A stretch of 64,000 nucleotides of DNA from Gemmatimonadota bacterium (GTDB lineage Bacteria > Gemmatimonadota > Gemmatimonadetes > Gemmatimonadales > Gemmatimonadaceae): NCBI GenBank assembly GCA_947463135.1, contig CANHTA010000001.1:108332-172331 (forward strand), given 5' to 3'. The position numbers and the translations under genes were made by a program. Position 1 is the first letter of the stretch. Each line of letters opens with the position of its first letter. This document shows positions 18,812 through 28,734 of this stretch, in pieces. The notes beneath the pieces were generated by a model. That model did no database searches and was not told the DNA's origin. It saw only the letters and a list, made by a program, of their open reading frames with translations.

Positions 18812-20217
18812 GTGCATTCTCCACTGCCGGGACGGCGTTCCCCGCCATCCCCCCCGTGTCGCCGGACCGTGCGCACCCGTACTGGACATTCGAACGCGTA
18901 GCGGATGCACTCGGCACCGGTCCGCGTATCCCGCGGCCGCTCTCAGGGATCTCCACCGACTCCCGCACGATCACCCGCGGCGATGTCTTCGTGGCGCTCG
19001 TGGGCGAGCGCTTTGACGCCCACGACTTGCTGGCGGGCGCACGCGAGGCCGGTGCCGCGGCGTTTGTGGTCAGCGATGCCACGAAGGCCGCCGGTCTTGG
19101 CGTGCCCACCTATGTGGTCCCGGATACCCTCGTGGCCCTCGGTCACCTCGCGCAGGCATGGCGACGCGCGTGGGGGCGGAGTGTAATCGCCGTTGCCGGC
19201 TCCAATGGGAAGACCAGCACGAAGGAATTACTCAAGGCCGCCTTCGCACGGACGCTCACGGTGCACGCCACCACGGGTAACCTGAACAACCGGATCGGGG
19301 TGCCGCTGACGCTTTTGGCGATCCCGTCAGAGGCCGAAGTGGCGATCATCGAGGTCGGGACCAACACCCCGGGGGAAGTGGCGCTGTTGCGGGACATTGC
19401 CGAACCGGACATCGCCGTGCTCACCTCCATCGGGGAAGAACATCTTGAAGGACTCGGGGATCTGGCCGGCGTGTTGCGCGAGGAAAGCGACATCTTCGAT
19501 CGCGCGACGCTCGCCATTGTGCCCTCCGCGCATCCGGAGCTCTTCGGCCTTGCGCAGGCCCGCGCCACAACCGTGCTGTCAGCCGGCCTGGCCGATGCCA
19601 CGGTCACGCCAACCGCCTGGGGGCTCGATCCCGAAGGACGCCCGTGGCTTGAGGTGGATGGCGTCCACTGGACGCTGCCACTGCGCGGCGCGCATCAGGC
19701 GGCCAATGCCATGCTCGCCATTGCCGCGGCTGGCGCCTGTGGTGTCCCGTTGGCCGATGCGGCAGCGGGGATGGCGGCTATGTCCGTTCCGAGCATGCGT
19801 GGCGAATGGGAGCAGCACGGCCAGTTGGTGCTCATCAACGATGCCTATAATGCCAATCCCGCCTCGATGCGGGCCGCGCTGGACCTGCTGGATCGCGTGG
19901 GAACGGGGCAACAGCGGGTGGCTATTCTTGGCACCATGCGCGAACTCGGGGCACAGTCGGCGCAACAACATCGCCTGGTCGCGTCGGCGGCGCTGGCGTC
20001 CACGGCCAACCTCCTTGTCGGCGTGGGCGACTTCGCCTCGGCGTTCCAAGAGGTCGCACCGTCCGACCCGCGCGTCGTGGCGACGCCGGATTTCGATGCC
20101 CTGTGGCCGCTCCTCGCTCCACGACTCGAACGAAATGCTATCGTGCTACTCAAGGGATCCCGCGGGATGCGTCTTGAGCGGCTGGTTCCCACGCTCTCGA
20201 CTTGGGCCAAAGCCTAG
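18808..20217 (+). CDS. murF: UDP-N-acetylmuramoyl-tripeptide:D-Ala-D-Ala ligase MurF
   Basis: VAGSNGKTSTKELLKAAF; INDAYNANPASMRAALDLL. Confidence 0.94.
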   Translation: MSAFSTAGTAFPAIPPVSPDRAHPYWTFERVADALGTGPRIPRPLSGISTDSRTITRGDVFVALVGERFDAHDLLAGAREAGAAAFVVSDATKAAGLGVPTYVVPDTLVALGHLAQAWRRAWGRSVIAVAGSNGKTSTKELLKAAFARTLTVHATTGNLNNRIGVPLTLLAIPSEAEVAIIEVGTNTPGEVALLRDIAEPDIAVLTSIGEEHLEGLGDLAGVLREESDIFDRATLAIVPSAHPELFGLAQARATTVLSAGLADATVTPTAWGLDPEGRPWLEVDGVHWTLPLRGAHQAANAMLAIAAAGACGVPLADAAAGMAAMSVPSMRGEWEQHGQLVLINDAYNANPASMRAALDLLDRVGTGQQRVAILGTMRELGAQSAQQHRLVASAALASTANLLVGVGDFASAFQEVAPSDPRVVATPDFDALWPLLAPRLERNAIVLLKGSRGMRLERLVPTLSTWAKA

Positions 20218-21359
20218 TGCTCTATTCTCTGTTCCAACCGTTCGCGCGCGACGTGCGCGTGCTCAACCTGCTGAATTACATCACCTTCCGGTCGGCGGCG
20301 GCGTTCGTGTCGGCGCTGCTGCTCACGTTCGTTTTTGGCCCGGTCATTATCCGCCGGCTCCGCGCCATGGCGGTGCACCAAGTGGTGCGCGAAGGCACCC
20401 CCGACACGCACGCGGGGAAGGGCACCACCCCAACGATGGGTGGCCTCATCATTCTCGCCGCCACCTTTGTGCCGGTGCTGCTCTGGGCGCGGCTCAGTAA
20501 TCGGTATGTGCTGCTGGCGATGGCCGTAACGGCTTGGATGGGACTCATCGGCTTTCTCGACGATTACCTCAAGCTGCGGCAGAAGCGGGAGGGGAAGAAA
20601 AACGAAGGATTGGTTGAGCGATATAAGCTTGCCGGACAGATCATCTGCGGCCTTGGGCTGGGCCTCATCCTGCTGCGCTTCCCGATTTCGACGCTCCCCG
20701 GCGCCAGCACAACGTTGCCCTTTTTCAAGCACGTGTTGGTCGTCCCCGCGGTGGCGTGGGCGGCATGGATGTATATCCCGTGGGTCACGTTCATTCTCAC
20801 CGGTTTCACTAACGCCGTAAATCTCACCGACGGCCTCGACGGGTTGGCCGCCGGCTTGATGGCGATCGCTGTGCTGACGCTGGGGCTCTTTGCCTACGTC
20901 GCTGGTCGGGTGGATACGAGTGTCTATCTGCAGATCTTCTATTTGCGAGGGGCTGGTGAGCTCACGGTTTTTTGCGCCGCGGTTGCGGGGGCCTGTCTGG
21001 GCTTCCTCTGGTACAACGCGCATCCGGCGCAAGTCTTCATGGGGGACACCGGTTCGCTTGCGCTGGGCGGCGCGCTGGGTTCCATCGCGATTCTGCTCAA
21101 GAGTGAGTTTCTCCTGCTCATCGTCGGCGCGGTGTTTGTCGCGGAAACCGTGTCCGTGATTGTGCAGCGCTCGGTCTTCAAGTACCGGCGGAAGCGCTTC
21201 GGCCTAGACTATGCGCAGCGACATCGCGTATTCAAGCGGGCGCCGCTGCACCATCACTTCGAGCTGTCCGGCTGGCCGGAAACGCAGGTCGTCGTTCGCT
21301 TCTGGATCATCGGCATCCTCTGCGCGATTGTTGCGCTCAGTACGCTCAAACTGCGGTAA
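20217..21359 (+). CDS. mraY: Phospho-MurNAc-pentapeptide translocase MraY
   Basis: GKGTTPTMGGLIIL...FLDDYLKL...NLTDGLDGLA...FMGDTGSLALGG...APLHHHFELSGWPETQVVVRFWI. GTG 20217 overlaps murF stop. Confidence 0.96.
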   Translation: MLYSLFQPFARDVRVLNLLNYITFRSAAAFVSALLLTFVFGPVIIRRLRAMAVHQVVREGTPDTHAGKGTTPTMGGLIILAATFVPVLLWARLSNRYVLLAMAVTAWMGLIGFLDDYLKLRQKREGKKNEGLVERYKLAGQIICGLGLGLILLRFPISTLPGASTTLPFFKHVLVVPAVAWAAWMYIPWVTFILTGFTNAVNLTDGLDGLAAGLMAIAVLTLGLFAYVAGRVDTSVYLQIFYLRGAGELTVFCAAVAGACLGFLWYNAHPAQVFMGDTGSLALGGALGSIAILLKSEFLLLIVGAVFVAETVSVIVQRSVFKYRRKRFGLDYAQRHRVFKRAPLHHHFELSGWPETQVVVRFWIIGILCAIVALSTLKLR

Positions 21360-21371
21360 CGGAGCGTTTTT

Positions 21372-22814
21372 ATGGTTGACACCGGGTCGTCGCAGGCGCT
21401 GGCATCGCGCGTGGCACAACGCCTTGCCGAGCGTCGTGGCGAGTTTGCGGTGCTCGGGCTTGGCCGTAGCGGCATCGCTGCCGTGCGCCTGTTGCGTGCG
21501 GCTGGGCTATCGGTGTATGCCTCGGATGCGTCACCGGCTGACTCGGTGCGTCGCGCGGCAGCGCTGCTTGAGCGCGAAGGCGCCAGCGTGGACGTTGGGG
21601 GCCATAACATTCCGCGCATCGCGCATTGCGTGATGCTGGTGGTCAGCCCGGGGATTCCCCCAAACGCGCCACCCATTGTCGCGGCACACCGCGCCGGTGT
21701 ACCGGTGGTCAGTGAAGTTGAGGTGGCACTGCGGTTGCAGCCGGCACTCCGCTACATCGCGGTGACCGGCACGAATGGCAAGACCACCACCACGGCGCTC
21801 ATTGGTCATCTCTTGCGCGCACTCGGGCATGACGCCGCCGACGTGGGGAACATCGGGACGCCAGTCTCTGAACTCGCGCTCCGCCCCACGCCGCCCGCAT
21901 GGGCCGCGCTTGAAATCTCCTCGTTTCAGTTGCATGACACGCCGGGGATCTCGCCCGATGTCGGTGTGCTCACCACGCTCAGTCCCGATCATCTCGATCG
22001 CTATGCGAATGTGCATGAGTACTACGCCGATAAGAAACGTCTGTTTGCCAACGCCGAGGCAACCTCACGATGGGTGACCACGGCTGACAGCGCTGATGTG
22101 AACGCGTTGGTGGCCGGTATTCCCGGGCAGTGGTTTCGCTTCTCGGTGCATCGCGCCGACGTCGACGGCTACTACGATCCCGCCAGCGACATGCTGCACC
22201 TGTTTGGTGAACCGCTGGTCCCACGATCGCACGTCGCATTGGTGGGCGAGCACAACGTTGCGAATGTGTTGGCGGCCTTGCTCGCGGTGATGGCGGCTGA
22301 TCCGGCACACCGGACTCCCGGTGCACGAGCGCAACTCGCCACCGCCATCGCGACCTTTGGGGCGTTACCGCATCGCCTCGAACCCACCGTTGATCGCCAT
22401 GGCATTTTGTGGCTGAATGACTCGAAAGCCACCAACATTGATTCCACGCTGGTGGCATTGTCGAGCATGACGCGCCCCACGATTGTCCTGCTGGGCGGTC
22501 GCCACAAGGGGGAATCGTACACCAGGCTTGTCCCCCAGTTGCTGCGTACCGCCAAGGTGGTATTGGCCTACGGTGAAGCCGGCGCCCTGATTACCGCCGA
22601 TCTCGAGGGGCCGCTGCATGGACGCGTGCCCGTGGAACACTGCGGCGATGATGCTTTCGCCCAGGTCATGCAGCGGGCGCGCGCCTTGGCCGTATCCGGT
22701 GACGTGGTGCTGCTGTCGCCGGCGTGCTCCAGCTACGACATGTTCGCCAACTTCGAAGCGCGCGGTCAGGAGTTTGCGCGCTTGGCGGACGTGCTGGCCG
22801 GTGAGCAGCCGTGA
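21372..22814 (+). CDS. murD: UDP-N-acetylmuramoylalanine--D-glutamate ligase MurD
   Basis: AVTGTNGKTTTTALIGHLLRALG...ALEISSFQLHDT...NDSKATNIDSTLVAL...LLSPACSSYDMFANFEARGQEF. Confidence 0.95.
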   Translation: MVDTGSSQALASRVAQRLAERRGEFAVLGLGRSGIAAVRLLRAAGLSVYASDASPADSVRRAAALLEREGASVDVGGHNIPRIAHCVMLVVSPGIPPNAPPIVAAHRAGVPVVSEVEVALRLQPALRYIAVTGTNGKTTTTALIGHLLRALGHDAADVGNIGTPVSELALRPTPPAWAALEISSFQLHDTPGISPDVGVLTTLSPDHLDRYANVHEYYADKKRLFANAEATSRWVTTADSADVNALVAGIPGQWFRFSVHRADVDGYYDPASDMLHLFGEPLVPRSHVALVGEHNVANVLAALLAVMAADPAHRTPGARAQLATAIATFGALPHRLEPTVDRHGILWLNDSKATNIDSTLVALSSMTRPTIVLLGGRHKGESYTRLVPQLLRTAKVVLAYGEAGALITADLEGPLHGRVPVEHCGDDAFAQVMQRARALAVSGDVVLLSPACSSYDMFANFEARGQEFARLADVLAGEQP

Positions 22815-24001
22815 GTGGTACCACCGCAACTCTGGCCGGTACACGCGAGCGCTGGCGTATGTCGATCGAGGCCCGCGCGCTCTTGCTGGTCACGGCGCTG
22901 CTCATGACCTTCGGGCTCGCGGTGCTGTACAGCGCCAGTGCCCTGCAGGCGATTTCCACGAACAGTCCCGGTCATTCTTTTGTGCTCCGGCAGTTCAGCG
23001 GTGTCGTGGTGGGTGTAGTCGTGTTCGCACTCTGTGCAAAGGTAGACGCCGAGCGCTGGCGGCGCGCAGCGTGGTTCATCATGGCCGTGAGCATGCTCCT
23101 CATGCTCATTGTGATTTTGCCGGGGACAGAGGCCATCTCGAAGAGCATGTACGGGTCGCGTCGCTACCTGTTTAACGGCTCCATTCAACCGTCCGAGCTG
23201 GCCAAGTTTGCCGTACTGGTATGGACGCCCATGCTCCTGGTGAAGAAGGGCGCTGCGGTGAAGCAGCTGGGTAAAGGCGTCCTGCCGTTTATGGTGGTCA
23301 TCGGCGTGTTGAGCGTGTTGGCCATTCTTGAGCCTGATATCTCCGTGGCCTTCATGTTTTGTCTCACGATGGCCGTCTTGCTGTACGTCGGTGGGGCGCG
23401 GGTATTCCACTTCCTGTTGTTCGGTGTGATTGGGCTCTTTCTGATCGGCTTCCAAGCCTCCCAGAGTACGTACGTACGCAAACGCGTCCAGAGCTTTCTC
23501 GCTAAAGAACAGGAATCCACCACGCGCACGGCCACGGCTGATCAACAGTTCCAGTCGTTTGTCGCGGTGGGATCGGGGGGGCTGGTGGGCGTGGGCTTCA
23601 GTCAAGGCAATCAGCAACGGGGATGGCTGCCCTTGGCGTACAACGATTTCATCGGCTCGGTGGTGGGGGAAGAGTTCGGCTTCCTTGGGATGGGGGGACT
23701 CACCATCGCCTTCGCGTTGTACGGTTGGCTTGGATTCCGTATCGCCCGGCGAGCGCGAAGTCCGTTTACCGCGCTGCTGGCCATCGGGATCACCTTTGTC
23801 ACCGTCTTTACCGCCTTCATTCACCTCGGTGTCGTGATCGGCTTGCTCCCCAACACCGGTCTCACACTGCCCTTCGTGTCCTACGGGCGCTCCAACCTCG
23901 TCCTCACGTTGGCCATGACGGGCATTTTGGTCAATATCGGCAGTGATCGCGAGCGCGTGTACGGCGCCAGCGCTACCGATCCCTTGGTCGCCATGCCATG
24001 A
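22811..24001 (+). CDS. ftsW: SEDS glycosyltransferase FtsW
   Basis: GSRRYLFNGSIQPSELAKFAVLVW...LGVVIGLLPNTGLTLPFVSYGRSNLVLTLAMTGILVNI. Confidence 0.93.
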   Translation: MSGTTATLAGTRERWRMSIEARALLLVTALLMTFGLAVLYSASALQAISTNSPGHSFVLRQFSGVVVGVVVFALCAKVDAERWRRAAWFIMAVSMLLMLIVILPGTEAISKSMYGSRRYLFNGSIQPSELAKFAVLVWTPMLLVKKGAAVKQLGKGVLPFMVVIGVLSVLAILEPDISVAFMFCLTMAVLLYVGGARVFHFLLFGVIGLFLIGFQASQSTYVRKRVQSFLAKEQESTTRTATADQQFQSFVAVGSGGLVGVGFSQGNQQRGWLPLAYNDFIGSVVGEEFGFLGMGGLTIAFALYGWLGFRIARRARSPFTALLAIGITFVTVFTAFIHLGVVIGLLPNTGLTLPFVSYGRSNLVLTLAMTGILVNIGSDRERVYGASATDPLVAMP

Positions 24002-25110
24002 CCCCCCCGGCAACGCGCGTCTTTTTCGCGGGCGGTGGCACCGGCGGCCATTTGTATCCCGGGCTCGCGATTGCGCGGGCGCTTGTAAAGCAGGCGCCAC
24101 ATATCGAGCCGTATTTCATCGGCGCGCGACGCGGCATCGAGCGTGAGGTGTTGCCCACCACGGAGTTTGCGCATACGCTGCTCGATTTGCATCCGCTGTA
24201 CCGGACCTCGCCGTGGAGGAACTGGCGCACGGTGGTGGGCGCGGTGGGGGCGTGGCGCGCCATCACGCAACTGGCAGCGCAGCAGGCGCCGCGCGCGGTT
24301 ATCGGCACAGGGGGGTATGCGGCGGGGGTCGCGCTGGCTTGGGGGCGTGCGCATCAGGTACCCACCATGCTCCATGAGCCCGATTCCCATCCCGGGCTCA
24401 CTACGCGACGGTTCGCGAAGGGCGCCCACTCGCTGTTTCTCGGCTTTCCCGAGGCGGCAGACCGCCTTGTAACGGGAGCGCAGACGCGGGTGCTGGCCTA
24501 TGGATGTCCTATTGAGCCGCCACCCGCCTCCGCGAAGTCACGCGCCGAGGCGCGCCGTGCGTGGGGGTTCCCGGCGGATGCGTTCGTGGTGCTGGTGGTT
24601 GGGGGGAGTCAAGGAGCCCGCGCACTCAACGAGGCCGTCGCGGCGTGGACCGCGCAGGGGCTTCCGGAAGGGATTGCGGTCATCTGGGCTACGGGGAAAC
24701 AGCAAGCGGCCGCCTACATCAGCCGCGAGGCGACCATGGTGCGGGTGCGTCCGTATCTGGCTCCGATCGCCGAGGCCTACGCCGCCGCAGATCTGGCCGT
24801 GACGCGCGCTGGCGCCATGACGATTGCTGAGCTCTGCGCGTGGGGGATCCCGGCACTGTTAGTGCCGCTCCCGTCGGCGGCACAGGATCACCAAACGCAC
24901 AATGCGCGAGTCACACAGGCGTCTGGTGCGGCCCGGTACCTTCCGCAACATGACCTGAGCGCGGATACACTCGGTGCCGCCGTGCTGGCGCTGCGCGACG
25001 ATCCGGCCGCACGCACGGCGATGCAGGCGGCGGCCCTGCAGCGTGCCCGTCCCAGCGCCGCCGCCGACATCGCACGGGCCATCCTCGACACCATCACGCA
25101 GGAACCGTAG
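23998..25110 (+). CDS. murG: MurG N-acetylglucosaminyltransferase
   Basis: RVFFAGGGTGGHLYPGLAIARAL...VGGSQGARALNEAV...DLAVTRAGAMTIAELCAWGIPALLVPLPSAAQDHQTHNA. Confidence 0.95.
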   Translation: MTPPATRVFFAGGGTGGHLYPGLAIARALVKQAPHIEPYFIGARRGIEREVLPTTEFAHTLLDLHPLYRTSPWRNWRTVVGAVGAWRAITQLAAQQAPRAVIGTGGYAAGVALAWGRAHQVPTMLHEPDSHPGLTTRRFAKGAHSLFLGFPEAADRLVTGAQTRVLAYGCPIEPPPASAKSRAEARRAWGFPADAFVVLVVGGSQGARALNEAVAAWTAQGLPEGIAVIWATGKQQAAAYISREATMVRVRPYLAPIAEAYAAADLAVTRAGAMTIAELCAWGIPALLVPLPSAAQDHQTHNARVTQASGAARYLPQHDLSADTLGAAVLALRDDPAARTAMQAAALQRARPSAAADIARAILDTITQEP

Positions 25111-25142
25111 GGATCGGCGCAGCGCGTCGCCATATTGCAGGT

Positions 25143-26597
25143 ATGTCTGCCTTGCCTCCACGTCCTGACATCGCCGCATCCGGGGCCCGCGCGCCGTCCA
25201 CCACGGCGGCCATCTTGCTCGATCGTACCGACCCGCGGCCCGTGCACTTTATCGGAATCGCCGGGGCCGGCATGAGTGCGCTCGCTGAACTCCTCGCCCG
25301 TCGGGGCGTGCCTATTCAGGGCACCGATGCCAATCCTGGTGGCGCTCCGGATCTCGCACGGTATGGAATCGTGGTGGCGCCGCATGATGCGGCGCTGGTT
25401 CGAGGTGCGCGTGCGGTGGTCTACTCCTCGGCCATTGCGGCGACGCACCCCGAAATGACGGCGGCGCGTGACGCCGGTATGACGCTGGTGCGTCGCGCCG
25501 AAGCGCTCGCGGATGCGGTGAGCGGTGGCACACTCGTGGGCATTGCCGGGACACACGGCAAAACGACCACCACCGTGATGACAACCGAGGCACTGATCGC
25601 GGCGGGACGGGAACCCACGGGCGTGGTTGGCGGGCGCGTTGAACGGTGGGCGGGGAATCTGCGGCTTGGCGGTGACACGTATGTGGTGGAGGCCGATGAA
25701 TACGATCGGTCCTTCCTCGCCCTCGATCCCACCGTGGCCGTCGTGTTGAACGTGGAAGCCGACCATCTCGACATTTATCGGGATCTTGACGACATCCGCC
25801 ACACGTTCGAGCAGTATGTGGCGCCGGCGCGCGTCGTCGTGCGCTGCGCCGATGATGAGGGCGCGATGGCGCTCCGCCTCCCGTCGCGGCACGAGGTGAT
25901 GGCGTACAGTGCAACCGCCCCCGGCACCGCACCCGCTCCCCATGCGGGGGAAGCCCGACTCGTGGCCGATGCGCTCGTGCTCGATGCCACCGGTTCGCGT
26001 TTTACCGTGCGCGTGGATGGGGAACCGCTCGGGAACATCGCGCTCGCAGTGCCCGGCCTGCACAACGTCCGGAACGCCCTCGCGGCGCTCGGTGCTGGCC
26101 TGGCACTGGGCTGTTCTGTGCCCGCGATGGCACCCGGACTCGCCGCCTTTCGCGGCGTGGAGCGCCGATTCCAGCGTCTGGGGGCGGTGCAGGGCATCGA
26201 TGTCGTGGACGACTACGCACACCACCCCACGGAAGTGCGGGCCACCCTGGCCGCGGCGCGACATGCCTTTCCGCAGCGTCGTCTCGTGCTCGCCTTCCAA
26301 CCGCACCTGTACTCGCGCACGCGTGAGTTACAGGTCGATTTCGCAAGTGCGTTGGCCGCCGCCGATGTGCTGATGTTGTGCGACATCTACGGCGCGCGTG
26401 AAGCACCGGAGCCGGGGGTGACCTCGGCGCTGATTGGCGACCGGGTCCCACCGGGTATCCTGGCGTGGCACGGTCCGCGTACCGCGGCCGCGGCGGCGCT
26501 GCGCGCCGTGGTTCAGGAGGGCGACGTGGTGATCACCATGGGCGCCGGTGATATCACGAAAACCGGTCCGGAGTTGCTGGAGGCGCTGCGCGCCTGA
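25143..26597 (+). CDS. murC: UDP-N-acetylmuramate--L-alanine ligase MurC
   Basis: VHFIGIAGAGMSALAELLARRGVPIQGTDAN...GIAGTHGKTTTTVMTTEAL...DDYAHHPTEVRATLAAAR...FQPHLYSRTREL. Confidence 0.95.
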   Translation: MSALPPRPDIAASGARAPSTTAAILLDRTDPRPVHFIGIAGAGMSALAELLARRGVPIQGTDANPGGAPDLARYGIVVAPHDAALVRGARAVVYSSAIAATHPEMTAARDAGMTLVRRAEALADAVSGGTLVGIAGTHGKTTTTVMTTEALIAAGREPTGVVGGRVERWAGNLRLGGDTYVVEADEYDRSFLALDPTVAVVLNVEADHLDIYRDLDDIRHTFEQYVAPARVVVRCADDEGAMALRLPSRHEVMAYSATAPGTAPAPHAGEARLVADALVLDATGSRFTVRVDGEPLGNIALAVPGLHNVRNALAALGAGLALGCSVPAMAPGLAAFRGVERRFQRLGAVQGIDVVDDYAHHPTEVRATLAAARHAFPQRRLVLAFQPHLYSRTRELQVDFASALAAADVLMLCDIYGAREAPEPGVTSALIGDRVPPGILAWHGPRTAAAAALRAVVQEGDVVITMGAGDITKTGPELLEALRA

Positions 26598-27352
26598 TGG
26601 CGACGGTACCCGCTGACCTCGGCGCACCACGCGCAACGGCCAAGGGTGAGCCAACCGTGGCACGTCCTCGCTGGCTTCGCTGGGTTCGGGGCATTGGGGC
26701 GTTGGTCACCGTCGGTGCGCTGTTAGGGGTGCCATGGTGGGGGCCGCGGGTCCTCGCACGCCTCGAGTATTTCCATGCCCGTGAGGTGGTGCTGGAGGGC
26801 GTGCAGTATGCCCGGCCCACCGAGCTCGTTGCGCTCCTCAAGCTGGATACCCTGCAATCGGTGTGGCAGCCGCTCGAGCCCTTGGCCATCCGCGTGGGGG
26901 CTCATCCGCTCGTGGCCTCGGTGGTCGTATCGCGGCAGTTGCCGGGAACCCTGCTGATTCGCGTGGTGGAGCGGGTACCGGTGGCGTATGTGCCCCAGCG
27001 CGGGCGACTCGAACCGACGGACGAGTCCGGTCGCGCGCTCCCGATCGACCCTGCGCGCTTTCCCCTGGACGTCCCGCTGGCCGCCACGGCCGATAGTGCG
27101 CTGCTGCACCTGTTGGACGGGTTGCGGAAGGATGCCCCGCGCCTCTTCGCCCGGGTCTTGCGGGGGGAACGTGCCGGACCGGACGAATTACGCGTGCAAT
27201 TGGCCGGGATCACCGTTCGGACAACCCCCGACGTGACCGTAGCCCGCTTTCAAGACATATTACCTGTGGAAGCGGACCTCGCGCGGAATCATCTGCGTGC
27301 GGTGGAGCTTGACCTCCGCTTTCGTGACCAGGTGATCGCCAGACAGCCATGA
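26597..27352 (+). CDS. ftsQ: FtsQ/DivIB-like division protein (POTRA)
   Basis: One N-terminal TM then POTRA-like YFHAREVVLEGVQYARPTELVALLKLDTLQSVW...; between murC and ftsA. Confidence 0.82.
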   Translation: MATVPADLGAPRATAKGEPTVARPRWLRWVRGIGALVTVGALLGVPWWGPRVLARLEYFHAREVVLEGVQYARPTELVALLKLDTLQSVWQPLEPLAIRVGAHPLVASVVVSRQLPGTLLIRVVERVPVAYVPQRGRLEPTDESGRALPIDPARFPLDVPLAATADSALLHLLDGLRKDAPRLFARVLRGERAGPDELRVQLAGITVRTTPDVTVARFQDILPVEADLARNHLRAVELDLRFRDQVIARQP

Positions 27353-28602
27353 CTTCCGAACCTATTGTTGCCACCCTCGATATCGGCACCGCCTACACCA
27401 CTGCGATCGTCGCGGCGGTCCATGGCGATTTGCCGCGCACGCCGACGCTGCGTGTCCTCGGGGTCGGGAGCACCCGCACCATGGGCCTGCGTCGCGGCGT
27501 CGTGTCTGACATCGAAGAGGCCACGCGCAGTATCCGCAAAGCCGTTGAGGAGGCCAGCCGCGTGGCTGGCGTCGCTCCGGACTCGCTCTACGGGGGTCTT
27601 GCGGGAGAGCACGTGCGCGCGATGTGCTCCACGGGTGTGGTGGCCATTAGCGGCCATGAGATTGTGCGTGCCGATGTCGATCGCGTGAACGAAGTTGCCC
27701 GCGCCATGGCTATCCCTCAGGATCGTGAGCTCTTGCACGCGATTCCGCAGGAATACCGCGTGGACAAAACCGATGGCATTCGTGATCCGGTCGGCATGAT
27801 CGGCACGCGCCTCGAAACAGAGATGTACCTCGTGACGATCGGCAGTTCGCCGGCCATGAACCTGCGCAAAAGTATCGAGCGCGCGGGCTACAAAACGCGC
27901 GAACTCGTGTTGGAGCCGCTCGCCAGTGCTTTGGCGGTACTCACCGAGGAGGAACGTGAACTGGGCGTAATCCTCGTGGAGCTCGGGGCGGGAACCACCG
28001 ACCTCGCCGTGTTTCATGAAGGCAAGATCCGGCACTTAGCCACGATTCCCCATGGTGGGAATGCCGTCACCAGCGATCTTGTGCAGGGACTTGGCATTAC
28101 CAACAACGACGCCGAGCAGCTGAAGGAAGCCTACGGGTGTGCGTACGAACCGATGGTCGATCCGGAGCAGGTCATCGCCATGCCTGCGTCGGCGTCACAC
28201 GGTGAACGCCACATCTCGCGCGAGCTCATGACCCACATCATTCATCAGCGGATGGATGAGATCTTTGATAAAGTGCAGCGCGAGGTGCAAACGGCGGGAT
28301 TTGCCGGTCGCCTCAACGCCGGCATCGTGCTCACCGGAGGCGGTGCGGCGCTGGAAGGCATCAGCGAACTCGCCGCCGATGTCTTCGGTCTTGGTGTGCG
28401 TGTCGGCGTGCCCGGCGAAAACGTGGGCGGGCTTGTGGAGCAGATTGCCGAACCGCGCTATGCGACGGCGCTCGGGCTGGCGCTGTATGGCGCGCATCGC
28501 GTTGCGCTCGGCGGCGTCATTGCGCGTCGCCCATCGCTCACCGGCGCCGGCGTTGATAAACTCGCCCTGCGCGTGAAGACGTGGTTGCAGGACTGGTTCT
28601 AA
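27349..28602 (+). CDS. ftsA: Cell division protein FtsA
   Basis: VATLDIGTAYTTAIVA...GVILVELGAGTTDLAVFHEGKIRH...GIVLTGGGAALEGISELA; amphipathic C-terminus LALRVKTWLQDWF. Confidence 0.94.
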   Translation: MTSEPIVATLDIGTAYTTAIVAAVHGDLPRTPTLRVLGVGSTRTMGLRRGVVSDIEEATRSIRKAVEEASRVAGVAPDSLYGGLAGEHVRAMCSTGVVAISGHEIVRADVDRVNEVARAMAIPQDRELLHAIPQEYRVDKTDGIRDPVGMIGTRLETEMYLVTIGSSPAMNLRKSIERAGYKTRELVLEPLASALAVLTEEERELGVILVELGAGTTDLAVFHEGKIRHLATIPHGGNAVTSDLVQGLGITNNDAEQLKEAYGCAYEPMVDPEQVIAMPASASHGERHISRELMTHIIHQRMDEIFDKVQREVQTAGFAGRLNAGIVLTGGGAALEGISELAADVFGLGVRVGVPGENVGGLVEQIAEPRYATALGLALYGAHRVALGGVIARRPSLTGAGVDKLALRVKTWLQDWF

Positions 28603-28613
28603 CGGAACGGCGG

Positions 28614-28717
28614 AGTAGGGAGTAAGACGTACGGGGTACGGAGACAGCCGTCTCGGTGCCCCGTCGTTGCATGCGCCCTAGGCCGTACGCCTTACTCCGT
28701 ACTCCATACTCCCTACT
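28614..28717. repeat. Composite intergenic inverted repeat (GTAGGGAGTA family, copy 1)
   Basis: Outer arms AGTAGGGAGTA (28614-28624) / TACTCCCTACT (28707-28717), perfect 11 bp; inner hairpin GGGGTACGGAGAC..GTCTCGGTGCCCC (28633-28662). Left arm matches 41055-41084 at 27/30 positions. Confidence 0.7.
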
Positions 28718-28734
28718 TTGTTAGGAGCATTGTC

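Noticed and set aside
22766-24100. Long antisense ORF (444 aa) opposite ftsW
   Set aside because: Low-complexity, Gln/His/Arg-rich translation typical of antisense frames in GC-rich coding DNA; ftsW is clearly the real gene.
24888-26306. Long antisense ORF (472 aa) opposite murG/murC
   Set aside because: Same antisense artefact; no recognisable domain.
28614-28717. CRISPR or tandem-repeat interpretation of the GTAGGGAGTA region
   Set aside because: Units are inverted rather than regularly spaced direct repeats; no spacers and no cas genes.
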